Positions 1 through 12,000 of a stretch of DNA of 64,000 nt are shown here, piece by piece (within the stretch, counting starts at the first letter, position 1; each line of letters starts with the position of its first letter). Source of the stretch: Mercenaria mercenaria (Eukaryota; Mollusca; Bivalvia; Venerida; Veneridae). The notes beneath the pieces are model-generated. The model saw only the letters and a list, made by a program, of their open reading frames with translations, had not been told where the DNA came from and searched no databases. A program made the translations under genes and the position numbers. Where the stretch lies: contig NC_069361.1 in NCBI RefSeq assembly GCF_021730395.1, forward strand, positions 80,733,001-80,797,000. Reading direction: 5' to 3'.

Positions 1-572
1 AGCTTCGGTTGAATAAGCCCTAGTTACTTGCGGTAGTCTACATTGCAAATATTGGATGTGTGGTCTTTATGCTTTTACCCATGTTATGTACCAACTTTGA
101 GATACCGGTAATTGATATTTGTTTTTATCAAATATCCATGTCAAGATTTATTAATACATGTATAAATTTTTTAGCTCACAGTGTTTACTATTGAGACGGT
201 CCGGTTTTACAAATTGTTTATATACACTTATAAAATTCACCAATATTCTCTAAAACACCTTAATCAGTTGGGGAAATTGTCCGATCATGCAGTTCGGGGA
301 TTGCACCCAAAATTGCCACATCGGGCAAGAAAATGGTCCATTTCTATATACCTTAGAAAAAACAACCTGTGCATACAGATATTTGACCTAGAGATGTTTT
401 AAATGCTCGTTTCGCGTCATAAAGGGTATATCTAAGATCCTACCGTTCAATCTTTTTAATTGTCTAGAATCTGAGATATTTAGCATTAAATATTACCAGT
501 TCTGCAAGTTTTAATGCATTTTGTTCACTTTCCCGTTTTGGCAACATACTTTCCAGATTGAGAAAGTGAATA

Positions 573-3500
573 TATTCTTCTTCTTCTTCTTCTTCTCGTT
601 CGCGACTACACTGTCAGACCAGTAGCCTCGATAAAACTTGTGGTTTGCCGCAGATCCTCAATGCATCCATACAGTTCCTGGTGGATTGAGGTATCTATCT
701 TGCCAAGTCGCAGCTCGCTCCTGGTCATGTCTTTTACATCCATGAAGTATATGATCCGCAGTCTGATCTTCCTCACCTCATGGACAAGTTGGCGATGATG
801 CCAGTCTGTATTTCTTGTACATGTGAGCACTGAGCGTGTTGTGCCCTGAGCGGAGCCTGACCATCATCACTTGTTCAGACCGAGAAGCTTTCTTCTGCCG
901 AGTCTTCAACCATTGAGACGGCCTTCATGAGAGCTTCAGTCTCTGCCTGTGGCTGCATGTAGTGTTTCTCTCTTGCCAGATGGGTATTGAATGAAAACTC
1001 CTGCTCCTCCATCTTTGACGGCGCATGTGGCTGATCCGTCTGTATAGACATGAGTCCATGATTCCGGAGGATAGTCTTCATTGATCATAGCAAGTGTGAG
1101 GCTCTTCGGAATGCCTTCATCCTCTTGCTTCCCGCGGTCAAGACGAGGAACAGCAAGTCTCGCAGTCACTGAGGACAGATCGTTTGCTAGTGGGTTTATA
1201 ATGTCTTCACTACCTAGAGGAGTCGTTGGTTTGTTCAGCTTAGTTTTGAACTCTCGGTTGAGTTTCTTTGCCTCATGAACGAAGCTGCTACGTTTGAGCC
1301 GATGTTTGGTGTAGCCATCTAGCTTGGCTTTCATGGGATGGTCTTGAAAAGACCTGGACTTCTCTGCTTGAAGCAGCACCTTTGCATGTCTTCTGTCTTG
1401 TAACGACTGTGTGCCTGTTAGCTTCTCCATGAAGGAGATTGGTGTAGACTTTGTAGCACCTGTCATGATCCGCAATGCTTGGTTCTGAACCTTGTCTAGA
1501 GCCTGTTGGTTAGTTTTGGTAGTAATGGACCAGGCAGTTGAGCTATACTCTAAATAGGGTCTCACTGTTCCCTAATATACTGTCTTGAGTATTTGCTCAT
1601 TTGCTCCCCACGTTGTTCCTGCAAGTTTGCACATCATGGCAAGCTTCCTACGGGCATTCCCTTCTGCATGACTAATGTGGGGCTTCCAGGTTAGCCGTTT
1701 GTCAAAGGTCATTCCAAGGTATTTTGCCTCGTCTGCTTCAATCAGCGAAGTATTTCCCATCTTGATTTTACACGCCCTCTGCTTTGACGACAGGGAGAAT
1801 AGTGTGGTGGACGTTTTCTCTGTATTGATCGATACACACCAATCTTCAGCCCAAGCTGAAAGCTTGTTAATGGCTTCTTGCATTCTGTATGTGGCTATAG
1901 TGGCATGTTCTTCCTTACACCGTAACACCAGATCGCCAGCGTAGAGTGCAGCCTTAACTTCTATCGGTAGTTCAGACACCAGATCATTAATGAAAAGCAG
2001 GAAGAGTGTAGGGGATAAGACTCCGCCTTGTGGGACCATGACGCAACAGGAACTTCCTACTGCTAGCATGTTCTAAACTGACTCTTGCTGTCCTGTTGTA
2101 GAGGTATGACTTAATCCACCTCAGCATGTGACCTCCTACTCCACTTCTCATCATTTTGACGAGGAATCCATCAGTCCAGACTTTGACAAACGCTCTCTGC
2201 GGATCAATCCATGCTGTAAGCACGACTTTTTGCTCTTGGAAGGCGTCCTCTATCTCTTGCGATAGATAAATGGTCTGGTCCTCAGTGGAGCGGAATTGTC
2301 TGAAGCCAGCCATGTACCACTTCAGGCGTGCATTCACAATCCTCTCCATGGTCTTTCCAACACAGCTGGTTAGGCTGATTGGGCGACAGCTTGCAGCCTT
2401 CTTTGGATCCTTCCCTTTCTTGTGGATGGGGATCATGACTGCCTCTTTCCATATCTGTGGAAGCAGTCCTTGTGTCCAGCTGTAGTTGTAAATTTCCAGG
2501 AGTTTGCAAATTGCTGCAGTGCCTAGATGGGTCAGCATTTCATTTGTGACACCATCTGGTCCAGGAGACTTTGTCTTCAACTGCCTAAGAGCTGTCTTTA
2601 GCTCTCTGTTTCATGCATTCTAGAGTCACTTGGCTTGTCAGCCTTTCCCTTTTTTCTCTTCGGGCTTTGCTTTGCCGTTCCCTGTTGATGGGGATGTTGG
2701 AGACATCTTTGTAGTTAGAGGCAAAAGTGTTTGCCGCTTGTTTACCCATCAAAAGTTCACCATTCTCTTCCAAAGTTACTGAGCCTCTTCCTGTATCTTC
2801 ATCGTTCAGCTGTCTCGTCAATCTCCACAGCATTTGGCCATCTCGATCTAGGTTGAGCGAGGCTGCTTTGTTTCTCCAGCTCTTCCTTTATGCTTCCCGT
2901 TTGTGCCTGAGGAATTTGGCCTCGGCTCGCTGTAGAAAGAGGTTACTTTCTTGTGAGGGATTGTTTTCTGCTTCCACCCTGGCTTCTGAAAACTTTGCCT
3001 GTAGATTCTCCAACTCATCACTCCAGTAGGGCTTATATTCCTTTCTTGCTCCCCTTGGAATGGCGCTGTAAGCAGCCTTTAGTATACTGGCGTTGAAGTC
3101 TTTGACAACCCGGCCGATGTCTCTACCTTCAACTCTGATGTCTTTACAGAGCTCATCACTCAGACTTTTGTAAAATGTCCATCTGGCCTTCTTTTAGTTC
3201 TATCTGGAAATGTTAGGTGAAGTAGAGGCTATACTGTCCATAGTAAGTTGGACTGGGCGATGGTCACTATCTCCTAGTTGTTCAACGACTTCCCGCTTGA
3301 CATGTCCATGTATGTCATCTGTACATAAAGCAAGATCAGGGGCGGATGGTGTTCGCCAGCTTCTGGAATAAAACGTTGGGGGATCATCTGGCTTGTTGAT
3401 GAGGTTTAGCTTGTTATCATCTTGCCAGGTATCTACTTCCTCTCCACGTTTATCCAGGTGGTCATATCCCCAGCTTTGTGAGTGACTGTTAAAGTCTCCT

Positions 3501-3640
3501 ACAATGATGAACCTGGTTTCATCAGTTGTAACTTTGTCAAGGGACAGAGCTTTGTCGCTTGGAGAGTATATTTTCACAAGTTCCAAGTTGAACTCGTTCT
3601 TTCTGAGGCTCAGAACTTGGAACTCTGTAGTCATAGCAAA
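573..3640 (-). mobile_element. Decayed, 5'-truncated non-LTR retrotransposon (endonuclease, RT, RNase H; I/Nimb-like)
   Basis: Read on the minus strand, the parts lie in canonical order. A partial AP endonuclease (about 3634-3200) has the VGDFNSHSQSWG block, a PTFYSR block and a SDHRPV block. A linker (2833-2585) leads to a reverse transcriptase (2580-1572) with SPGPDGVTNEML, PQGGVLSP and LYAGD where YADD is normal. An RNase H start (about 1020-940) shows HVYTDGSA. A C-terminal segment near 850-606 keeps TCP....QTADHILHGC of a zinc-knuckle-like motif, one expected Cys codon being a stop. The frame changes at several points, for example near 2580, 1570 and 1000, so the copy is dead. The N-terminal part of the endonuclease is missing, giving typical 5' truncation near 3640. 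The RNase H places it in the I-like group; the exact clade is inference. Confidence 0.85.
574..597 (+). repeat. (TTC)n microsatellite, 3' tail of the minus-strand LINE
   Basis: An uninterrupted TTC run sits directly past the 3' end of the minus-strand LINE, so on that strand it reads as a GAA-repeat tail. Simple-repeat tails are usual for several non-LTR clades. Confidence 0.7.
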
Positions 3641-3976
3641 TTTTATTCTATGTTATGGAAAATGGCCAGCAGATTCCCTTAAAATATGGCACCGACGTTA
3701 TGCAAACTGATAGGAAAATTATGAAGGAAAAACGTATTCCAGCTTGACGTAATATTAACAGTCAAACCCTTAAGAAAATAGACAGAATTCGTTCTTTCTG
3801 AGGCTCAGAACTTGGAACTCTGTAGTCATAGCAAATATATTCTATGTTATGGAAAATGGCCAGCAGATTCACTTAAAATATGGCACCGACGTTATGCAAA
3901 CTGATAGGAAAATTATGAAGGAAAAACGTATTCCTGCTTGACGTAATATTAACAGTCAAACCCTTAAGAAAATAGA
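3595..3976. repeat. Two-copy tandem duplication, unit ~195 bp, spanning the LINE 5' junction
   Basis: Copy 1 (3595-3784) and copy 2 (3790-3976) are nearly identical, with only a few substitutions and a 1-base indel. The unit holds the last ~45 bases of the truncated LINE plus adjacent non-LINE sequence, so the duplication is younger than the LINE insertion. Confidence 0.85.
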
Positions 3977-4140
3977 TTACCGAAATGAGCACTATGCAAC
4001 AACTGTGTCCTATTGTCAAGGGTATGCTTCTAATGTGGAGAAGAACTGTGGTGAATACCATCGCGCATTAAATGAAGCTCTGCCTAAACAAATGATAGAA
4101 GCAGACGACATGGACTGTGATGATAAATATAATATCAGAG
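3630..4140 (+). pseudogene. Coding-like remnant or orphan exon, unknown protein
   Basis: On the plus strand a frame through both duplicated units reads protein-like, for example YGTDVMQTDRKIMKEK. After one TGA it continues from about 3975 as KIDYRNEHYATTVSYC, then EKNCGEYHRALNEALP, ending with CDDKYNIRG directly before GTAATA, a possible splice donor near 4141. The composition (charged, Cys and Tyr present, little low complexity) is unlike random AT-rich DNA. It could be an exon of the enclosing transposon, a captured host exon or a relic. I do not recognise the family. Confidence 0.35.
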
Positions 4141-4729
4141 GTAATACACAGCATATACAATGAACATTTTTGGTAGATCTGGTTCATAATAATTCTTTGA
4201 AAATGCAAATCATAAATTATAATTCTTGATAGCAATACACGTGAATTTGAATCGCTTGATTTGATATTTGACTACAGTCAAACCTGTGTTAATCGTGGGC
4301 AATAGATTGATACAAGAACAAAAACAATCAACCACAGTCGGTACGGTGTGAATAACTTGATAGAAGACGAAAAACTCGTGAGATAAAGATAACAGGTCAT
4401 TATATTAAGTGAAATATCAAAGTTTATTTTTGCGTCAAAAAATTCTGCTGATAGTTTAAATGTGCGGAATTTATTTCTGCGCGACAGCCTTGACCCATAA
4501 ATTTAGCAGAAATAAAAACCCGCAGAATTAACCCGCTATACGGTACGTGCATTTAGACCATCTGTAGGTCAAATATCCTTATGCACAGAAATTACTTTTT
4601 CTAAGGTATTAAGAAATGGACCATTTTCTTGCCCGATCTGGCAAATTTTGGTGCAAACTTCCCCGAATGGGCAAGGTGATAGGGGGAATCCCCAAATTGC
4701 CCGATCGGACAATTTCCCCCACTGTTAAT

Positions 4730-7700
4730 CGTTTGTATTCATAAATCAAATCTAAACGTCAACATGGGTTGTCGTATACAAGAAATAAATTCACATCAAA
4801 GCAATATATACTGTTTTTAATATCGGATATCCTCAACAGTTTTTACTCCACACCTGGTTATTTCTTTTCCTCAGATTTTAACAGATTTGAATAATAATCT
4901 AACACAATCAAAAGTCACATAATCAGTAAATCTCAAATGGCAACAATATACTTTGAACGTATCGAAATTCAATTTATTACCTACTAGCGTATTTTGAACA
5001 TATACTATAAGGAACGGAGAGAAACTATCAAGGTACCTGCTTTTTCGTATTTTTACATAAACAGTATATTAATAGTGCATGAACCACTAGTTGTCATTAA
5101 CAGCACGAGAGTCATCTGGCATGGAGGTGCCAGATGGGTTTTGCCGGCATGGGTAAAATCACCGGAAACGCTTGTCCGGTGTGCAAGAATATAGTTTTAA
5201 AAAGCTGAAAAAAAGAACAGTTATCAAACTTGATATGTAGTATTATTGTAAGGCTCTTCCCTAAATTGTTACAAATGGGGGGACTTGACCTCTTTTAATG
5301 GCTAAAGATAGAAAGAAATAAGTTTAACAACATCTGCCCATAAACTGCATGATAAATCTCCATCAAACTTGGTTTATAGCATCAATATTTCTTCAAGACA
5401 CTTGCCCTTTTAGGGCTAAAAAAAGAAATACCTTTTAAACGACTTACTCTCATAAAGCTCCTGATTGAATTTCATGACACTTGGTCTGTAGCACCATTAT
5501 AAGGGCTTATCATTTTCTAAATTTGTTTAAAGTGGGGCATTTCGGTTCCTTTTAGGTAGCTCTAGTGCTAAAAGTAGAAATGTGTTTAAACAACTTCTCA
5601 TGAACCACTTGATAGATCTTCTTCAAACTTGATTGGTTATATTACTGTAAGTTCCGTTCGTCCTTTTGTTCAAATTTTGGATCATTGATGCTAAAATTGA
5701 AAGTTGTAAACACTTTATCTGGAGCTGTTGATGGATCTCCTTCAAACTTGGTCTTTAGCTATTTCATAAAGCCCTTTGTTCATCAAATGAAGGCAGTTGT
5801 CCATTTAAGCGGAAACTACAGCTAAAAATAAAGATATATTTTCATTTACTTCTTCCACTTAAACTGCTTAGCGGAACTTCATTCAACTTGGTCTGTAGCA
5901 TCCTTGTAAGGTCCTCTCTAAGATTTGTTCAAATAAAGGCACTTAGCCTGTTTTATGTTTCTTATACAAATTATAGTTGTTGCCATTTCTGATTCAGTGT
6001 GCAATACATATTTTCGAAGTCAAATGAACAATGTTAGGTTAGCGATTTAGGGCCGTTATGTCTCTTTTGTATGATTGCACCTCAAATTACATTATTTTGA
6101 ATTTCAATGCAGTTTGCTATGTTGTTTCACAAAAGGGAACCAAGCCTTGATGTGTCACATATTTTACATTTCATAGTATACAGAGATGTGTCCTTTCAAG
6201 GTACATTGTGTCATGATAAATGTATTAATTATGGTTACTGTCAGATAAGCGTCTTCGGAACATAATATTGGTAGGGATTACACCAAACTTGGTCTGTAGT
6301 GTTCTGGTATAGGCCTTGCTTAAGTTTGTCAAATTGGTCCTCTTGTCTGCACATAAGAACCACAAAAGCTGAAAAAAATACATCAAAGCGTATTAACCGT
6401 TTGAGAAACTTTCAAAACAATTAGTCTTTAGGACTTGTCTTAAGGAGAGGGCTTTTGTACTTTTCATTACTTCACACTTGAATGCAATCAAAACACAATC
6501 AAACTGAGTCCATATTTTGCTTGCTTGCTCTCTATGGGTTCAAAGACCTTCTTAAAGAGTTGAATAACTATTACAACAGTGGTCATTAAGCGTCTTGTGG
6601 TTGTCGTAAAGATCTCAATGCTGTAATATTTTCTTGTTTTTGTGTTTTTTTAGGTAGGGGATTATAGAGTCAATTTAATATATTTTATATTTATAGAGTA
6701 CTGATTCAGCTGGTGAGAGGGACTTTAGAGATGTTTCATTTTTCATTACCTCGCATGATTAGGCTTAATCCATCCGAGGCTGTGTAATCAAACGACGCAG
6801 TGTCTTTGCTTGCTTTCTTTCTATGCTCTAAGATTTTATCTAGTTTATTCAAGTTGCTCCGCTAGACTGCGTTTTGAGACTGTTAAAAGTGAAGAATTAT
6901 TTATTCGATGATTTAGTTTTACCCATTACTTTAACTAGGGACTAAGCATCAGTTGTACTGGAATTGCATGCTAGCGTATCATTGAAGGCTCTATGTACAA
7001 CGCCGTATGAACACATCTGCGGATCTTTCTAAATTGTTTTCTCGTACTTGTAACACACGTAAAGTTCTGCTCCACCCGGGGTTAGAAGGCGTAGACGTTT
7101 ACATGCATTTCCACTACCATCCATAAACAGGCTTAAGGAAACGTAGTTGCTATAAGTTAAAAATAGAAACAATTCACTCCTTTTTTATTTACCCCTTTTT
7201 TGGTCTGAATCATCCATACATACAATTTTGTCAATTTGTTCTGTTGATTCAGCTTAGTTGCTGTTAGAACGTACAGACCTTAAAACAGCTTCAGTGACTT
7301 CTTTTTCTCATAAATCTTTGGATTCCTGTTTACTTACCTTAATCAGAAACATTATTCGATGGTCCTTTCTCGATTGGTTTCAAATAGTTCCGAAAAAAAT
7401 AGTAAAGAAAAAATATAATCTAATATTGCCAATATTTTTAATCGGTCAAAACTGCCCTAATTTTTTTGACGTGTTTTAGAATATGGACTTACTTGCAGTA
7501 CCAGTGAAATATAACTTACACCAGATCTTTAATACTTCCATTTTTGCAGCAAGCGAACGGCAAGGGCAGTGCATGGTCTTTGTTCAAATTTAAGCAATAC
7601 ATTTTATAGTTTCGAGAGGATTTCAATCGATAAGAAATTACAGTAACAAACCAAATACCTTGCTGTATCACGTGAAGTCATTAGCATTTGCTGTCAGTTA

Positions 7701-8780
7701 TGAATATGATCGACTGCCGTTCATTCATACATTTCAATGATTCATAGACACAGAGTCCATTGTTTGCATTTTACTCCTTATCGGAATAATTACATTGAAA
7801 TTGATACAATTAATGTAAGTTGAAGAGCTGCTTACAAAGCTTGTGAAATAAATTCAAGAAAATTAGACTGGGTGTTTACTTGTATTGACTCATTCACTGA
7901 TCTGTCTTATCGGATACAGAGTCAGTTACAAACCTATTAAAAACGTACAGATTTCTGTACGAATACCATAATCCACCGCGCGAATGCTAATCTAAAAATA
8001 GCCAGGCTTTCCCAAAGAAATGTGTAGCTCAGGTTAAACCTTGGTTTTGAATGCACATAGTACATGTACATTGTCTTATTAATCCTGAAAGGATTGTTCA
8101 ATCACTTAACATAACAAGTTAAACCTAAAACTATGAAGGTTTAAACAATACACAACTGATAAGCGCTTCCAGTCAGCTGTATTGTCCATGTTGTAGAATA
8201 GGTACGTATAGACAAAGAAGTATTTTTAGCTAAATAATATAGAATAGATCTACTGGTAACTTACTATAAATTATTCTCTTTCTACGCAGGTATCTAGTAT
8301 TAATAATAGATTTGTAATTAGGTACAACTAATTGAAATCTTCTGCAAAACTTAACATAAATTAATGACTTTCCATATCCAGTGGGTCAAATTACTAATGT
8401 ATCTCCATCATTTTAAATATTTTTTCTAACAAATTCAATTTTTTGGGTTTAAGGATACTGAATGGTGTGTTGCTTTCTTTATTTCTATTTATTTTTTTTT
8501 ACAGAAATATCTAATGTTTTTGTAAATTCCATCTAGCAGCCGGCAAAAAAGAAAGATCTAAAATAAAAGGGAGCTATGCGTGACGTTTACATCGATATAT
8601 ACACTCAGCCAATCAGCGATTGCTATCTTTCACTAATTTTATACCTGGCGCGTCATAGTTCTTGGGTTGTAACAGTCGTAAATATATAGTATCTAACGCG
8701 TGGAAGAGTCTAGCGACTTAAGACGCCCGCGGACCTTTTGTTTTATTTCTTTTGAATTATTGAATTCTGGTTGGAAATTA
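4730..8780. other. Intergenic stretch, no supported gene
   Basis: About 4 kb of AT-rich sequence. Open frames here are short and lack splice or domain support. The only structure seen is the degenerate repeat at 5200-6440. The last few hundred bases probably hold the promoter of the LRAT-like gene. Confidence 0.6.
5200..6440. repeat. Degenerate tandem repeat, spacing ~110-150 bp
   Basis: A recurring block around CAAACTTGGTCTGTAGCATC appears near 5358, 5471, 5616, 5739 and 5888, with an outlying copy near 6283. Between these are recurring blocks like TTTGTTCAAAT, GGCACTTGACC and GGCTAAAGATAGAAA. Copies are heavily diverged and irregularly spaced, so this is an old array or the core of an old element. 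Confidence 0.6.
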
Positions 8781-8788
8781 ACACTTCT

Positions 8789-8856
8789 GTATGTAAAAAC
8801 GACATAACATAACTTATCTTTTCGAATAAGTTCTGTTGAAAATGTTCTCTTTCCAG
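8789..8856 (+). promoter_or_regulatory. Possible 5' UTR intron and promoter-proximal region of the LRAT-like gene
   Basis: GTATGTAAAA at 8789 looks like a splice donor. TTCTCTTTCCAG ending at 8856 is a strong acceptor with a pyrimidine tract. Joining them would remove a 68-bp intron upstream of the start codon. An ATATATAG TATA-like stretch near 8680 and a TGACGT near 8581 lie further upstream. All of this is pattern-based. Confidence 0.35.
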
Positions 8857-9022
8857 AAATTGTAGAGTCTAATCGTTAAACATCTGACAAATGCAAAACT
8901 GGAATCGATGCAAAAGAAACAACGGTAATATGTGTTCAGGATATATAGCCAAAGAATACTGTTTGTCAGTCAGAAAGTTGAAGCTAGCCGATGTATAATT
9001 ACAGTGTAATTCAGCTGAAAAT

Positions 9023-12000
9023 ATGTTGTCTGTATTAAATAAAGAAGCACACAATTTCTCTGAGGAGGAAACACCTGATATTGAAATACTTTTAAACGAA
9101 ATTCAGCATTACCAGGCTGAAAATGGAATTAGCAATATTGGAATACCAGATAACGGCATTGAAGTTCCGGACATCAGTATTTCAACAGATAAAGACATAG
9201 ATAAATTCTTTGAAACTTTGGCTGAAAACTCAGCAAAAGAATCAGTCGGATGTGGGTATTGTTCTTCAAAAGTACGTGTGGAACAAATGTCTAGCTTACA
9301 AAGTGGCCAGCATATTTCTGTTTCAGAACAAATTGGTAGGAAACATACATTTGGAAAACAGTTGAAATTTTATTCACATCACGCAATAATAACGAATGTT
9401 GTAAAAATAGAAAATGATAATCAAAAGGCCGAGATAGAGCTGATTCATTTCTGGCGCGATGAAGACAACACACTTTCAATTATCAAATCAGTAGAAATAT
9501 TTGATTTAAGAACAGACGAAATAAGCATCATTCAATATCTACATCCAAAATACAATCCAGCTGACGTAGTTAAAAGAGCCGAGTCACAACTGAAGAAAAA
9601 TTACACCGGGTTAAACATAGAAGAAAATGTACATTTCGAGACGTATAGATTTCTAACAAAAAATTGTGAACATTTTGCCACTTGGTGCATTACTGGCGAA
9701 GAAAAATGTTTTCAAGTTCAGGTTTTAATGGAATACGTTGAACGCCTTATTGGGTGTCTCGTACCGGGGGTGCTTTCAAAGCTCTTATTCAAGATCTTAT
9801 ACATGACATCAGGCGAAGGTATTACACAAACTGTGCTTGCTGGTAAAGGAGAGATGTATTTGTTGTACTGTGTACTTATGACAGTTATGTACAGAAAACA
9901 GCGCACAAGCGGGATGTTGTGCCAGTCCTGCTTCACAAGAAAATGGAAAAAGCTTTGGCTCAATTTTACTGTGTACGCAGGCGTGTCAACCGCATCCATT
10001 TTGATAGCGTATTTGGTGTTACCCCTTTTTGCTCCAGGTGTTGCAATACCGGGGCTGGTTTTACTCGTTTTAGCAGCTGTTGCATTACAGTGGACTGCTG
10101 AAAAGCTTTTGAACTATTTGAAATCCCCTTTTCAATGTAGCAAAACAAAGATCTTAGAATTAGACGAGCTACAACAAGGAGATGTTATTACAATTAAAGA
10201 CACTTCCAAGAAATCATTCTTGAAGTCACGACCTGTTACAATGATTGTTGCTGATGTTGACTTAGAGGAAAAAATGATTACAAGCATATACTGCAAAAAG
10301 AGTCGTATTGGAAAAGTTGTAAAACAAGACTTTCGCATTGACTTAAAAACTTCAACAGTCTTGCTTTATAATTTAGAACATCATGAGACATATTCTAGAG
10401 ACGAAGTCGTTCGTCAAGCGATGAATAGAATAGGTGAGGAAAAACATCATTTTTGTCCAAACATATCAGAAAAGTTTTGTTTCGATGTAAAAATAAAGCA
10501 AGCAATTGGTGAAGAAACTCTGTATGAAAGATTAACAGTTTCCGATGAATCTGCCAATACAGATTTGAGCTCGTTCTATATTGGTGAAACGGAAGTCCAC
10601 TCAACAGACGAAATACTTAGTGGAACAGCATTAATGATAAAATCGAGTCTGTTCAAGAAAATGCATTGTATTGTTGTAGAGGCGACCCACACAACTGATA
10701 GAAAATGTATAATAGATGTTGTACGTAGAGAAAAAGAACCATTCTTTGCTGCGAAAATGAAACAAAATGTTAGTATTAATCTAAATGCCGATAGAGTATA
10801 TATTGTAAAGTACCATCCATCTCATTGTTGCAGTATGGTGGATCGTGTACGACGAGCTAAACAAATCATCGAACAGGGCAAAACTTTTCTCACAGGATAC
10901 AGATTTATTGAAGCATGCGTTATTCTAAAACCAATTGAATGGATATCTGTGCACAATCGTGAAAGTATTAAAAAAGGGGATATTGTGCATTGCAAAGATG
11001 GCAAGGAAAAGGGTATTGTTATTGAAGTAAAACAGCATAGCGAAAATAATAACATTGTTGACTTGGGAATGCTTATTTACACCAAATGGCGTCCAACAGT
11101 CGTCTGTCGTTCTTTTGATATTTCAAAGGAGAGTATTTTTGTAATGCAGCGCTTGTCTGCAGTTTGTTATGACAGGAAAAAGTGTTTAGAACGTGCTCTT
11201 GCAATAAAAGAGCACTGTAAACGAGGCAGAAGTTGGACGGAAACAGGTTTCATTGATGACTGCGTTTATATAAAATCGGATGGAAAGGTTTCTGTTATCC
11301 AGATTGAAGAACTTCATCCTGGAGATGTCGTAGAATACAAAGGTATAGGTGTTTTGACTGGTTTAACCAAACTTGAACAAAATGACTATGTTTTTTCGAT
11401 GACTAGGGTTATCTACAGGACAAAAAATTGGAAATCATCTACAGAGAGCCACATTATTGATCTCAGAAAAGATACCATATATTTGGTTAAGTATGGCAGT
11501 TCTCCAACGTATCCAAGCCTAGAACGAATCATGCGAGCACAATCTTTTATTGGCAAGAAGATGTTTAGCTGGACAGAATCAGACTTTGTCAAAGAATGTG
11601 TTGTTCAGAAAAAAACCGGCAGTTTACTTTTACATCGTATGAATCATCTAAGCGCTGGTGATGTGATAGAATACCCAGTGAAAGGCATTATTGTAGCGGT
11701 CGAATGTACTGACAACTTAGGAAAACAATGTGACATTACTTTAATAACCTACAAAAAATTTAAGGTTATACCAGAGACAATATCAATTGATTTGCATACG
11801 GAAAACGTTATTGAAAGAAGGTATCCTGACAGCCAATGCTATTCACAGAAAGAACGCATACAGCGTGCTGTAGCTTTGATGGGAAAATACTGTAGATTTT
11901 GGACGCAATTCGGATTCATTGAAGAATGTATTTTGACAAACAATACTGGATCTTTTGAAAGATCGGCAGAATACGAAGTAAGGGACTTTGCAGAACTTAC

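Larger units (their letters stand above)
265..4724. mobile_element. Putative DNA transposon with ~140-170 bp inverted ends, carrying a nested LINE
   Basis: The segment from 265 to about 405 reappears reverse-complemented at about 4724 to 4550. Both open outward with CAGT and share blocks such as GGGAAATTGTCCGATC and ATGGTCCATTTCT. TTAAT lies immediately outside each end (260-264 and 4725-4729), as expected of a 5-bp target duplication. The span is about 4.46 kb, but roughly 3.07 kb of it is a LINE that must have inserted later. A CAGTG-like terminus with a 5-bp duplication would suit a hAT-like element; the superfamily is inference and no transposase is recognisable. The alternative is two unrelated inverted copies of a short dispersed repeat, but the matching TTAAT argues against that. 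Confidence 0.55.
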
